Shown piece by piece: positions 1-12,300 of a stretch of 64,000 nucleotides of DNA. The DNA is from Macropodus opercularis (lineage: Eukaryota; Chordata; Actinopteri; Anabantiformes; Osphronemidae), in contig CM061104.1 in assembly GCA_030770545.1 (NCBI GenBank), positions 12,285,001-12,349,000 on the forward strand, given 5' to 3'. The position numbers and the translations under genes were made by a program. Each line of letters opens with the position of its first letter. Within the stretch, counting starts at the first letter, position 1. Below the pieces are notes generated by a model, which saw only the letters and a program-made list of their open reading frames with translations, ran no database searches and was not told the origin of the DNA.

Positions 1-163
1 TTCAAGCTGGCCTCTCCATTACCCACTTGTAGATAAAGACTCAGAGCACTTTAGCTTGAATGCTGAGGCAGGCTGTTGTTTTTTAACTGACGTAGTGACT
101 TATATGATTCATATGCTTTTTTTGGGGGGGGGTTTAACATTTTATGCCTTTTATTTACCGTAG

Positions 164-2657
164 GTTACTCTTGGAAATGCCTGTGCCAGTGAGCAGTTTA
201 CTGAATCCGGCCAGTGTTGCAGTCTGTGTCCTGCTGGCTTCGAAGTGGAGGTACAGTGTGGGAAAGAGGATACCAAGTGCAAACCATGCCCACGGGGTAC
301 GCAATTATAATCTAATGTTACTGTTTCACCTGCCTTATCATTATCTCCGCCATCTACCCAAGAGACTGAAAGACTTTAGAAGGGCCTGCTTTTCATCAAT
401 GCTAGCGATATTTGTGGGAGAAATGGTTTGTCTAAACCAACACTCGTGGTGAAATTGTGTTTCCCAGGAACATTCTCCCCATCTGAAGACCTCAGCCCTT
501 GCCTTCCCTGCATCAAGTGCCCGTCTGGTGTCCCCACACTGGCCACTTGCACAGCCAAACAGGACACGCAGTGCGAATGTGACAGCGGGTTCTTCTTTTT
601 GAGCATGCATGGCCTGTGCGCGCCTTGCTCCAAGTGCAGCCGCGGTCAAGGTGCGGTGCAGCCGTGTAGCCCTCAGCAGGACACGCTGTGCCGGACATGT
701 GCTCCGGGAACGTATTCCGAGGAGCGTGCTTCTACCAAACCCTGCCTGGCCTGCACCCGGTGCTCAGACAGCGAAGTGGAGATCCGACCCTGCATGCCTG
801 ACTCTGACACACTCTGCATGGGTGAGTTTACGTTTCACTATACACTTGGCCCCGGAAAGTACTGAGGCATCCTTTAAAGGCGTTTGCTGACAACAGGGAA
901 AAATTAAGAGTGTCAGCTCCATCCTTTGAAGATCTAATGCTTGGAAAGTCTGTAACAGTGAAAGATAAAAAGATAAAAGTACGAGCTAAAGGGAGACGGC
1001 GGAGTGGGAGGGTCTGCGAGATTACAAGGACATGTGTTCAACACCTGCATCCACACCTCATCTGAACACTCTGTAACACTCCGATCCTCGAAACATGAGT
1101 AGCCAAAGAGCCCGCTTAAGTGCTGTAGTCCAATTGGTATGAGCTCGACGGGTCTTTAGGTTAACTGCCCCCAGGAACATGAAGAGCAAGGGGAAGCTGC
1201 CGACCCTGAGAGCTGGTCTGCTCGCTCCCAAATGGCTACACTCGCTCCCCAGGAGTAGGGTCATCCCTAGACACTCCGAGTCCACATGTGGCGGCTACTT
1301 TACCCCACAGAGGTCAGCACAGTACCTTGTAGTGTTTGATCCCAAAATAGTCAGACCACAGGGGGCGGACAACGAGGCTGGAAACAGTGGCAATGAATGG
1401 TCTCAGCACTCCAGGAGACTGGGATGACTGAGGCTATCATTAAATTCAGTGGAAATATTTGTGAGCCCTAATGTCTGCGCGCCAACTGCATCAGTGACGT
1501 CCAGGTGCAGCGACACACCTCTAACGCGCCTCCTGTCTTTCTTTTTCCAACAGATAAGACGCTGCACATTCTGTCCCGTCCTGCTGAGTCTGATGGTTCC
1601 CGTGACGCTTCTCGCTTTCCTAGTGTAGAGGAGGTGACAGAGGAAGCAGAAAGTAGTCCTGTCCCTGGAACTCCGAAGTTTACCACGCCGGATGAGGGCA
1701 GCAGCAACAACATTCTGGCTTATGTGTCTGTTCTGGCTGCTGTGGTGCTGGGTCTGCTCGTATATGTGGCTTATAAATGGTGGGTTCTCTCTACGGACTG
1801 GCTCTAGTCCTTAAACGGGTGTGACACTGGTTGTAGCATTGGCTCATGGACCCGTTTAACTCGCTCTGTTCTCCTGGGCTCTTCTCAGCTGGAGATCATG
1901 CAGACAGAAGAAGGCTCTCTCCAAGGCCCGTGCCGCTGAATTGGGAACATCTCTAGAGGGTGAAAAGCTCCAAAGTGACAGCGGCGTTTTTCTGGACTCT
2001 CACAGCCTGCAGGACAACCAGACCAGCAAAGGTGCGGCGAACAAAGGCTCTTTGAAACCAACATGTCTGAGACTTCAGAGGATATTTTTACAAGATTACT
2101 GAAACTATTCCATCTATTAACTCATTGTGCTGAAATGCGCTTTCGTCTGCATTACTGGATGCTCTGAATGACAACATCAAAAGAACATGCTAATCACGTT
2201 TTACCACTACTTTGAATAGACTGTCTGCTATCTGCTACAGTCTTTACAGTCTAAGCTAAGGACACATGTACGTGCTTTCCCGCTGCCAGGTTGTGATTTT
2301 TACGATGTTGTAAATATTGATCCAGCTGATTTTGGTTCCATAGGTACCAAGAGGGACAGCAAGCAGGACAATCGCTTATACGTCAACCTGCCCCCCCATA
2401 GACAGGAAGAGGTGGAGCGCCTCCTGGAGGACGGAGGGGGCCGGGGATGGCGGCAACTGGGTGTAGCGCTGGGCTATGAACCCGAACAGCTGGACCTGTT
2501 TGGGCACGGAGAGGCCCCCGCTCACACGCTCCTCTCTAACTGGGCCCAGAAAGAAGGCTCCACTCTGGGGCTGCTGTTTTCTGCACTGGCTCGCATCGAG
2601 AGGCCTGACGTGGTCACAGTCCTCAGCTGCCCCACACAGGGTGTTTCTGTGGTCTGA
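164..2657 (+). CDS. nradd: Neurotrophin-receptor-like death-domain receptor (nradd / p75NTR family), 5' end missing
   Basis: This is a type I membrane receptor of the TNF-receptor family. Exons are 164-296, 468-821, 1554-1779, 1889-2031 and 2344-2657 (TGA); all joins are GT-AG and in frame. The signal-peptide exon lies left of the window. Four cysteine-rich domains are complete, starting at ACASEQFTESGQCC and ending at MPDSDTLC. A short Ser/Thr/Glu stalk follows, then a membrane segment (ILAYVSVLAAVVLGLLVYV), a juxtamembrane stretch with EGEKLQSDSG (very close to p75) and a death domain (LYVNLPPHRQEEVERLL to LARIERPDVV). The C-terminus ends in SVV, a PDZ-ligand form as in p75. In p75 and its relatives such receptors bind neurotrophins or act with Trk receptors and signal through the death domain. 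The neighbour setd2 matches the human NRADD-SETD2 interval, which favours nradd over ngfr itself. The membrane segment has Val where p75 has its conserved Cys. Confidence 0.88.
297..1553 (+). other. Introns of the nradd-like gene
   Basis: Introns 297-467 and 822-1553 lie between the cysteine-rich-domain exons and the stalk/transmembrane exon. I see no conserved coding exon or repeat in them. The small open frames there have no family resemblance. Confidence 0.6.
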
Positions 2658-3900
2658 TAACTTTTCAGCCACAAATGACTTTAGACTCAAGTGGAGAACT
2701 TCGACATGACAAGAGAGGCACCCTGACATCAACACCCGTCACCGTCGGAGGCTGCCGCTGATGGTTCTTTTTGCTTTGTTGGACACTAAGTAGTCGCTTT
2801 TAGTGAGGCTGCCAAACCTTTCACACAGTACTTTAACCCAGTTTATATCACAGTTTAGATGAAGCAGTCGCATGAAAGGATATTTCAGGAACAAATTTCC
2901 AGTTCCCACGGAGAATAAACGTACTGAATACGTACCTGTTACCCCTTTATCACTACATTTGAGAGAATAGCATTTATCTCAGTGGTCTCTGCAGAAACGT
3001 GGTCAGTTAATTAGTTTAGGCTCATAATAACATTAATTCACGTACGATTGAAATGTAAATGAATCCTGGTTAGTGAATATTCCATCAGGAAGCAGAAAGA
3101 CGTGTTTACACATGTTGCATGAGTGTGATTGTTCTAAAACCACTGTTACTAACTTCTCTAGACTGCAGTCAGACTTATCCTCTGCCCCATCTGAAACTAC
3201 TCCTTCCTCATGTTGTTAAGGCTTGTTATGGTTAAGTGGTCAGATTTTTCCAGTATAAATCCAGGGTTAGATCTCAACGTTCCCTGCGATGCTTGTCGTT
3301 TCTGTTTACTTTGCGAGAACACTTCAGCTAAATTGTAGCTATGAACCTTCTCGTCAGGCTGTTTGTAGGATGTGTTGCCTTGCTCTGTTGTTTTCTTCAT
3401 TCGTTTTCTGATGCAACCACTGAGTAGCTTGGTATTTATGTACACTGAGGATGGATTATGCACAAACAATGTTTCAGATCTCGGCAAAAGATGTGAACAT
3501 GAAACATTTAAAGAGACGTCTTTCATAGCTCTTCCCATGAATCATATATGATTGTAAATATTTTAAATATCGATTTGTCATGGCTTAAATATGAGGTCAA
3601 GTTGAATCTCTACATACACAATTTTTCCATTTTGTCATCCTAATTTCTCAGATGAAATGACACTGTTTACATCACTGCCATGTGTGCAACTTGCCATCTT
3701 GCATTTGTATTTATTTCATCATCATGTCGTGTCTTAATGAAATGAGAGATCTGAAGATCTGTGGTGCATAGAAGCACTATGCTGTGGATTTTTTTTAATG
3801 CCAGCCATGGAAATTTTTGTGTATATATTTTCTAATGCTATGCCTTAATGTGTTTTTTTAAGAGTTTATTCATTTAATAAATAATTTTGATAAGTCACTG
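2658..3900 (+). other. 3'UTR of the nradd-like gene
   Basis: This is AT-rich non-coding sequence after the TGA. The first good poly(A) signal is AATAAA at 3876-3881, giving a 3'UTR of about 1.2 kb. ATTTA-like stretches are frequent near its end. No other gene is evident here. Confidence 0.6.
3876..3881 (+). terminator. Poly(A) signal of the nradd-like gene
   Basis: AATAAA on the + strand, about 1.2 kb after the stop codon, in an AT-rich context. It is the best-placed signal for ending this transcript. Confidence 0.55.
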
Positions 3901-4025
3901 GTCATTTGTTGTAATCAAACTCTTTATCTGAACACTGTTTCCAGTTGATGGCCAATCAGATTACATTTACAGTTGTTTGAGGGTAGTCTTATCTTTGCTT
4001 CTGAAGTTATACAAAGTTGGTAAAC

Positions 4026-4553
4026 TCACAAAACGGCACAGTGTTCATAGAAATAAAACTGTGTGGTGAGCTGGACGACAACCACAGGGCTAAATACACT
4101 TCTGTCAATTCTGTGGTATACAAATGCACTTGTGTGGAAGTCTAGGCATATTTGAAATAAGCTCCCCCTTATCAATGGATTTACAGCCTTCTCTATCCAA
4201 AACCCACAAGAGACATATGGGAAGAGGTTTTTAGGAGTGAAATACTCAATTATTCTGGCGAAAGAGTCCTCTTTTCTTTTCAGGTACTGCCTGATTCCCG
4301 CTCTGAACTCAAATCTGTTAATGATCTCCTGGCCTTCAGTTCTAAGTGGGAGCAGGCGTCTTGCATGGCCTAGGGCAGCATTACATGCCGTCACACACTC
4401 CAGACGGGACTGCTTAACTGTGGTCTGGAGCACACAGGCATTGGGCTGTGGAATGTGCACATACTGGGAGGGGGGTTGGGATGGCGGAGCCCAGCACAGC
4501 TCCTCTCTCGATTCTTCGTAGATCTCCGCAACGTCTCTAATGAAGGCAGTCAA
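4026..4553 (-). CDS. Unrecognised 175-codon open reading frame
   Basis: An uninterrupted frame lies on the - strand between the nradd poly(A) signal and the inferred setd2 3' end. The peptide has a charged, helix-compatible middle (EGQEIINRFEFRAGIRQYLKR) and a more hydrophobic C-terminal third. I do not recognise a family. On the - strand, a weak acceptor-like CTTCATTAG lies close to the first ATG, so it could be a terminal exon. It could also be chance, because an open frame of this length is not impossible in 64 kb, or a decayed transposon. No promoter or upstream exon was identified. Confidence 0.15.
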   Translation of the reverse strand: MTAFIRDVAEIYEESREELCWAPPSQPPSQYVHIPQPNACVLQTTVKQSRLECVTACNAALGHARRLLPLRTEGQEIINRFEFRAGIRQYLKRKEDSFARIIEYFTPKNLFPYVSCGFWIEKAVNPLIRGSLFQICLDFHTSAFVYHRIDRSVFSPVVVVQLTTQFYFYEHCAVL

Positions 4554-4797
4554 TCACTTAGATTCCCTTTACAGAGGCTAAACGTCTGGCTTAGAACTGC
4601 TTGTGCGGAGCAGTGGCATTCATGACCCCCCTTTGGAGGAATTAGCCAATCTAAAATGGGCTTGGGTGTGCACTCAGCAGTTAATCACGTAACAGGGGTC
4701 AGTCACATTTGCTTAGATGTGTTTGAGTCGATTTAATAACCCACCCACGTGAACTAAATTTAACTGCACACCAGGGAAACATAATTTTACAAAAGAG

Positions 4798-4803
4798 TTT
4801 ATT
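4798..4803 (-). terminator. setd2: Candidate poly(A) signal of setd2
   Basis: The transcript-strand sequence is AATAAA. I chose it as the most distal clear signal before the nradd 3' end; the actual cleavage site was not determined. Confidence 0.45.
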
Positions 4804-6382
4804 ATCTTTAAAATGTTTGTACACTCGGTATGACAATGTGCTTACGCAATACTTACAGTAGAGAAGGGTGAAACTTACTTTGTACATAGAAAATTAATTA
4901 AAAAAAACACAAACCCAAAACAAAACAGAAATTAAACATAAAAATCCCCCAAACTCTGAAATAAAATAGACGGCTGTGTGTCAGCGGGGTCCTATAGTTG
5001 ACAGATTTATATGGTAACTGCATCAGGAGGCTGAGCTGGTGAGGATGAGAGGGCTCACTATGCTGCCTGACAGCTAGGCCCCTGCATACAGCTTTGGTAA
5101 TTTTACACATTATTTACACTTTCAACTATGAAATGTTCGCCTTTTACAAAGTGTCTGCTTATTTAAACATCCCCAAAAAACTATTATTCAATATATTCAC
5201 GATTCAAGATAAATCAATGTACATAGGTTGGAACTTAGTTTAATGCAATTCAATGAGCTGCAACAAATTGATGACCTAATGCTAATGAAACCACCTTGAA
5301 AACTGTAGGACATGAATGTAAAGCAAGGCTGAACTAAGTGTCTCTGATGTCAAACAAGGACTAGAAGTGAGTGAGAAAAACAAACTGATCACACAAGATG
5401 TTAAACTGTTAAAACTGCAGAGCCACAAACTTCACTTTCAGCATCGCTCCTGTAACTAGCATAGCCCCACATCCTGTAAGTCCTGGACAGGATATGGGGA
5501 AAACTGACACATTGCTGAACAGCACATGAAATCGTTGTATTCCAACCCTGCCGCCGTTACAAATCATAAATTAATACAAAAAACATGGAAATATTCATCT
5601 GTAATAGCACTGGCAACCTGCTAGTCACTGGCTGATCCCTAGGGTGTAACTTGAGTAAAAGCTCATCCTTGACACAGAAGACATGGAAATTGGAGGAATT
5701 TCCACAAGGATGCTGTTCTGTCCTCAGCCTACGTGCATTCATAAAACAACAGAGGCTCCAAAGAGCTGTGGTTAAGAAGGCAGGGTTTGAGGAGTGGAAG
5801 CTTGGACCTCCACAGCCCAGTTAAAAGCAGCACCAGATGCAGAGTCAGTGGCAGGGGCTTGAAGCGAGCACAAGAAAAAAGGAGGCTTGGGGGTTTTACG
5901 CTCTCTTATTGATCCATTTTTAACAGTGGAAGGTAACAAAGAAACCTCAATTATCATGAAACCCAAGTTGATTCTGCTGAATAATCCTCATTCAGGACTA
6001 GAAGAGATTAAAACGTGGAATTGAGGCGATCTCCTGAACATTAAGAGCCACAAATGAAAAACAAAACAAGGCTAAAAATCAAGCAGTCAGTGAGAACATT
6101 AGTCTCTGTAGCACCCCTCAGTGTCATCCTTCAGGAACACTGCAACTAGAGTCTCGGGTCATTCAGTGGCCCTCGAGTCTCTGACAGTTTCTTAAATAGG
6201 ACTCCTCCATAATCAGCATTGGCCTGGAGAGTTTCTTGGGCAGCAGTGCAATTCTTAGTCATAAATACAGGTAAGAAACTACTTCACGGTTCAGGCCAGT
6301 TCATACACGAAGGAGTGAGTAGAAAGGCAAATCTGTGCTTCTCCCCTGTTAGCGCCGAGTCAACCATCTGCAGCCCCTGAGG
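4798..6382 (-). other. setd2: 3'UTR of setd2
   Basis: Non-coding sequence following the setd2 stop codon on the - strand. The distal poly(A) signal is the TTTATT at 4798-4803 on the + strand (AATAAA on the transcript), giving a 3'UTR of about 1.6 kb. No second gene is seen inside it. Confidence 0.55.
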
Positions 6383-9300
6383 CTAGCACACCTCTGTGTC
6401 CTCCTTGGGCCTATACACAGAGCCAAATCTTTGCATGTACTTCTTGATGTACTCCTTAGTCTTGTGCTTCACATTCTCGTTACACTCAAGGTCCTCTGGA
6501 TTCTTGCAAGCTTTCAACTCCTTATTCATAACTCCATGAGTTAGCTAGAAGATTGAGAAGACACGAGAAAAGAGTGAGACATATTCCTTGTCACCAGACT
6601 GCAGTAAATGATATAATAACAACGTGTAGTCAAGTTGTGGTAGAATGGTTGGATGCTTAATTCTCTTTTAGAGACTTTGCCCCTTATAATTTAAACAGAC
6701 GAAGCCCTGCTCGTCTTTCTGTTTACTGTGAGTGGCATTCAGTCCCCACCTACACAATCCCTGGATCCACCGGGAACCATAGTAAAAAAATATACAGCCC
6801 TTTGAAGAATGCTCTTTTAGAAAGGAAGAGTAACACGAGAGACGGATAATGGTTTGGATGTACAGTGTGTTCTCACCGTCTTCCTGGGGCAGAATATAAA
6901 GACATTTGGCTGGAGAGAGAAATTATTGTAGCTCAACTATTTAGTTCTGGTTTGAAGGAAACTTTCCTTTTAAGTTAAAAGCTGACCAATGCTTTCATTG
7001 AGCTATGTCCATGTAGAGGCCAAGAGGTTGAAAAGCCTCTCAGAGATTATGGGAAACACCAACGTGTTACTGTTCATCCTACCTTTCTAGCAAGGTGTTT
7101 GAAATCTTCTGTGTTGCTGATGCGGCCAGATTTGCAGTCTGGTTTCCGGTAGGGATTCAAACATTGCACAATGAACTGGGACATCTGAGTAACACCCAAT
7201 ACAAACAGAGACAAAAATGGCAAAGAAGACATTTAAATACAAGGATTGAATGCTTTCCCTTTAGTGTGGGTTGAAAAATGTCAGTAATAAAAACATATTC
7301 CTGTGAACACGCTGACTCACCTCTTTGCGAAATGTCTCCTTACTCTTTTTAGCTAGTTCACTGGAAGTGTCTGCTTCAGCTGTCTTTGTAGAGAACTGTT
7401 AACAGAAGAGATTAATTAAACTAAAATGCACGTTTCAAACTACATATGTTTCACATTAAACCCACTGTTTTGCCAAATGTAGCTTGTCTTGCACAAACTT
7501 CAATTAGTTGAATTTGTTCTTCCCTCTAGTCGGACTGTTTGTCAGCCATATTGAGAAGAGGCATTGCCCATCAGGATGACACAGTTATTTTTAGCAACTA
7601 CCAGCAAAATCACCTGTGCTCCAGCTACCTAAAACATCAACTGACTGCAGAAGCATCAGGGCATCAGGGTCACCACCAGGACATTAAACAGCACCTGCTT
7701 ACCAGCTACCTGACACAAAGCAGGGATATCCTGCCAGGATGCCAACTCTATGGCCGCAGACTTCAACAACAAAGGCAAGAAAGGAAACATCTGACTGCCT
7801 ATATACCCACAATAAAGTGGTTAGGATCAAAGGCACGAACAAAGTTTTCACTTGAATACACACACAAAACAGAAACTGTGAAATTGAATAGGGCAGAACA
7901 TGTGTCACAGTTCAGATTTCTTGGGACACGTGGTGGCAAGTGGTCCAACAGGAAATACGGAAAAACGTGGCTCACTCCATCAGTTTTGAAAACTGCGCTT
8001 TGAGAGGAGCGACAACTGTGCAGTTGAAAGTATAATACAAATACAGAAATAAACAAAAGCTAAGTCATCCATATGCTTTCCATTACCTTCAAAGTTAGGA
8101 TAAAAAAAGGAACAGTGAAAGGAAGAGGAGATGAGCTGGGCTACCCCTCCCCATATTGCCTTGAAGCCAAGGGACAGATAGCTGAGCAGTGACTGGAGTG
8201 AGTAGTTTCTCGCTTCAAAACTTTGTCTCTTTTTAGATTTGGTTGAAGCCAGGAGGAGTCATTTGTGAGGGCCCGACACACGTTATTTTTTTCCTCCCAT
8301 GAGACACAGCTGAAAGTAATCATGGTGCAGCTTCTTCAATTACCTCAAGGAACAACACTATAATCATGTTTTGCACCCAAGCACAATCCTTCTGGGAACC
8401 AAACGAAGGAAAGACGAGTATTCGTACTTTGTCAAATGAAAGAACTGGAGTTTCTAGTCACCATTTAGCTCAAAAGGTGCACAACCAGACTGCATATTTG
8501 AGTTTCATAAGATGAATACTGCTAAAAGGTCACCTTGGAAGGATTCTCATCATATGTTGGTGTTCCCAGGTCCATCTCAGATTCATGGTCCACACTAGTG
8601 TTATCGCTGCTTCCTTCCCAGGTTGGAGGGTCCCACTGTGTTTGCCTGATAATATAAAATTATATGAGACTTGGAGAGGTACATTTAAGAACACACACAG
8701 AGCTGTACTCACCTGGTGACTACATGGTAGTAATAGATTTTGCCTTCGGGGTCCCGGGCCACTTTCCAGTTGGGAGGTAGTATAATGGTTTTAGGTTTCG
8801 GAGGAGAAGGAGGAGGCAAGTCTATCACATTGTTGGGTACAATCATTTCCTAGGGAGGTGAAAAAAGCATCAGCAGCCAGCTAACGTAGCTTTACTTTAA
8901 ACCCAAAGTTATTTTAGATTTAGAAGGGGTTTGGCAAATTTAATGTGGTTATTTTATTTACACATGACATTCTGCCTAATATAGTGTGAGCCCCCGCTGA
9001 CAAAACAGGCCTGACCCGTTGGGGCACAGACTCCACTAGGTCCTATGAGTAGCATCTTTAAAATATACACACTACCCCCTTGTGGTCACACTGAGACAGT
9101 GACAGTTGAAACTGACTTCACTTCACACAGGAGGTTAGCAGAGAGGTGTTGATTCTGAGTTCCACATTACACACTGTATGCATCGTACCTGTTGGACCGT
9201 TTGGGATGTGACAATGGTGGTGACTGTGCCCCCCTGCTGCACCACAACTCCCTGCTGATGACTAGGATAGACTGGTTGGCCATGCAGGTAGCTAGCTGTG

Positions 9301-12300
9301 GGCTCAGTATACGCCTGCAGAGACACAAGTACAGGTCCTCTTGATAATGCAGAAATCTAAATTGGTTAATGTCTGTATTATAGCACATTGGCTTGCAGCA
9401 TGTATACCAGAATATCAAGCCCAGGTCAGACATCCTACCTGTATGACCGGAGCGTTGGTCTGGGGGTATGCGGTGGGGATGCTGTAGATGGTTTGGCACG
9501 GCTGACCCTGGTAATAGATGGCCGTCTGTGTCTGGGCCTGTGCTGGAGTTGTGGCATACTGTTGTGCGGGCTGTGTCTGCACGGTCACCGCCTGCTGAGT
9601 GTTGGGGTCCCAGAGGGTTGTGTAGCTCTGCTGGCCCTGTACCTGAGGGGCTGTCTGGGCCGGTACAGAGAGGACGGCTACACTTGCGTCCTGGGTTGCT
9701 ACAGTTGGCTGGGCATACTGCTGAGGGTTGCCAGTGGCGAGGTTGGTGGTGGTGATGTGCTGAGAGAGATTAGAGACAGGAGTGGCTTGGGAAGTGGAAG
9801 ATGGGGAGGGCAGCCCCAGGTCTGACAAAAGATGCTGGGAAGCAGTTTGTTCATAGTTCAGGGTGGGCTCAACAGATGGTGTAGGGAGCAGTACCTTTCC
9901 TGCATTGGGGTTGGAAGGATCCACAAAAGTCTGAATGGGATATCCAGGAGGATAGGTGATAAAACCAGGGCTGGAGGCGTAGGCCAGTGCAGGGTTATAA
10001 GCCATAGTCTGAAGCTGTTGCTGCTGAAGCTGTTGATGTTTCTGGGCTTCCCGCTGAGCAACCTCCTGCTCGAACAGCTTTCTACGTTCTTCGGTTGACA
10101 GTTTATTCCGCTCCTTTCCACCCACACCCCTTGGTGTCTTGTTACTATTTGATGGATCAAACCTTAAGTGTGTAAGACCACAGTTAGCCAGAAATTCTTG
10201 TGATATGCAGCTACAAAGTGATATTTACTGTACAGGAGGAAACTCAGTTCTTACCGTTCGTCAGTGCGTCGGCTGCTCCTCTCATAGGATGAGGATGGTG
10301 GAGACAAGGAGCGTCTCCTCCTTCTCTCTGTGCAACGTGTTTTGTCAGAGACTCGATCCCGGTCCCTGTCCCTCTCTCTGTCCCAGTCTCTGTCATAATC
10401 ACGATCCCGGTCACGTTCTCGACTACCAGAAGTGGCGCGTGGCACAAAACCCGAGTCTCGCTCTCTGCTGCGATCTGTAGGAAAATCCAATTAGTCAGAG
10501 GAAAAAAATAATCTAGGCCGCAAACAATCACTGGACTTAACTTACCGTTTGTTTCCTTTTCCACCTGGCTCTTTTTTGGTATTCTGTAAACCTCCTGTAA
10601 GAACAACCGTTGACTTCAGATTACAAAGCAAAAATACAAAAAAGGAGAACATACATGTGTTACATTAAGATGTATGGTTGACAGTTTTGAAGATGAACTC
10701 ACCTTCAGGTCCTTCCAGCTTTCCAGAAGCCTGGCAGCCATGCCACTAATGTCCAAAGCACTGAATTGGGGCTCCTGACTTCTCTCGCTTTCCACATCTG
10801 AGACACCCTCTTCTTCATCCTGAGAAGGAGTTCCTATCACTGATGGGTCCACTGGGACTGCCAAGACCTCTAAGGGTAAGCTGGCTTCTGGGATCTCAGA
10901 GCATGGGGGGGCTTCAGTGGTCGATTCACCAGGTTGCACCTCACAGTCAGGATAAGCTTTTTCTGCCTCGTGTGTCTCTAATTGCGCTTTGTTCTGCTCT
11001 GAAGGCAGTTCAGGAAGAAGATCAGAGGCACCGATTTGGACGGGTTCGGCCGCCGCTTGGGTGGGTTCTGCCGCCGCCGCTTGGCTGGGATCGCCCACCG
11101 CCGCTTGGATGGGTTCCGTCTCCTCTTGGGTGGGTTCCGCCTCCGCTTGGGTGGGATCGCCCACCGCCGCTTGGATGGGTTCCGCCGCCTCTTGGGTGGG
11201 TTCCGCCGCCGCTTGGATGGGTTCCGCCGCCGCTTGGATGGGTTCCGCCTCCTCTTGGATGGGTTCCGCCTCCTCTTGGATGGGTTCCGCCTCCTCTTGG
11301 ATGGGTTCCGCCTCCTCTTGGATGGGTTCCGCCTCCTCTTGGATGGGTTCCGCCTCCTCTTGGATGGGTTCCGCCTCCTCTTGGATGGGTTCCGCCTCCT
11401 CTTGGAAAGGTCCCGCCTCCTCTTGGAAAGGTCCCGCCTCCTCTTGGATGGGTTTCGCCTCCGCTTGGATGGGTTTCGCCTCCGCTTGGATGGGTTCAGT
11501 TTTTTCGGCACCTTCAACAGCAAGCTGATCATCTGCCAGCTCATGTTTTTCAGTCTCTGTCTGACTAGGCTGCTCCTTTCCACTCTCAGCCTCCTTTGAC
11601 TCTTCGGGTTCTTCCTTCAGAACCTCAATTGTATCTCCTGTCAACTCAGTTTCTCCCTTCTCCAGGTCTATTTCCATTTTGACTTCTGCATCTTCTGTCT
11701 CAACTTGGTGCTGACAACTTGAACCTATGCCTGGCTCTTCCTGATTCTCCGTCCTTTCGTCTTTCACAGACTCCTCCATTGTTTCCTTTGGGTGATCTGC
11801 ATCTTCACCATCTGGCTCTTCCTTTAACTGTTTGCTATCAAGAAGTCCTGCATGTGGGGATTCATCTCCTTCCTCATCATCATCCTCTTCCTCCTCCTCT
11901 TTACAATCTGATGCTTTGCTTGCATCAGAAAGTGCACTGTCCAGACTGTTTTCACTGATGATTTTAAGTCTGCGATAAACAGCAGGTTTGGCGGTGTCAC
12001 TTTCCAGTTCTTGTCCCAATTTGGTGGAGGAACCATCAGGGGTGTTCAGGGGTGTTTGAGCACGGGAGGTGTTCTCACTGGAATAGCCATCCATCTCAGC
12101 AGGTTGAGGCAGAGATTTTGTCTGTGCCCACCTCTGAATAAAGGTTAGGACTCTGCTCTCTTCCAACATGTTCTTGGTAGAGATAGGCAGCACAGCCAGA
12201 GTCTTCATAATCTGTTAAAATAGCATTAAATAAATCTCAGTTGTACATACAACTATACGGGCTCTGTAGTAAAATAAAACCATGTCTCACCTCTAACTGC

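Noticed and set aside
7539..8003. A 154-codon + strand frame inside a setd2 intron
   Set aside because: Compositionally biased towards Gln/His, lies between two setd2 exons that splice directly together, and has no relatives I recognise.
9388..9825. A 145-codon + strand frame
   Set aside because: Antisense to the conserved Gln-rich exon of setd2, with no family resemblance.
10843..11599. Long open frames of 179-241 codons on the + strand, and one in another - frame, over the setd2 repeat (GWVPPPLG, SSWMGSA and NPSKRRR repeats)
   Set aside because: They are shadows of the 21-bp coding repeat, which lacks stops in several frames. The true frame joins perfectly conserved Setd2 sequence on both sides.
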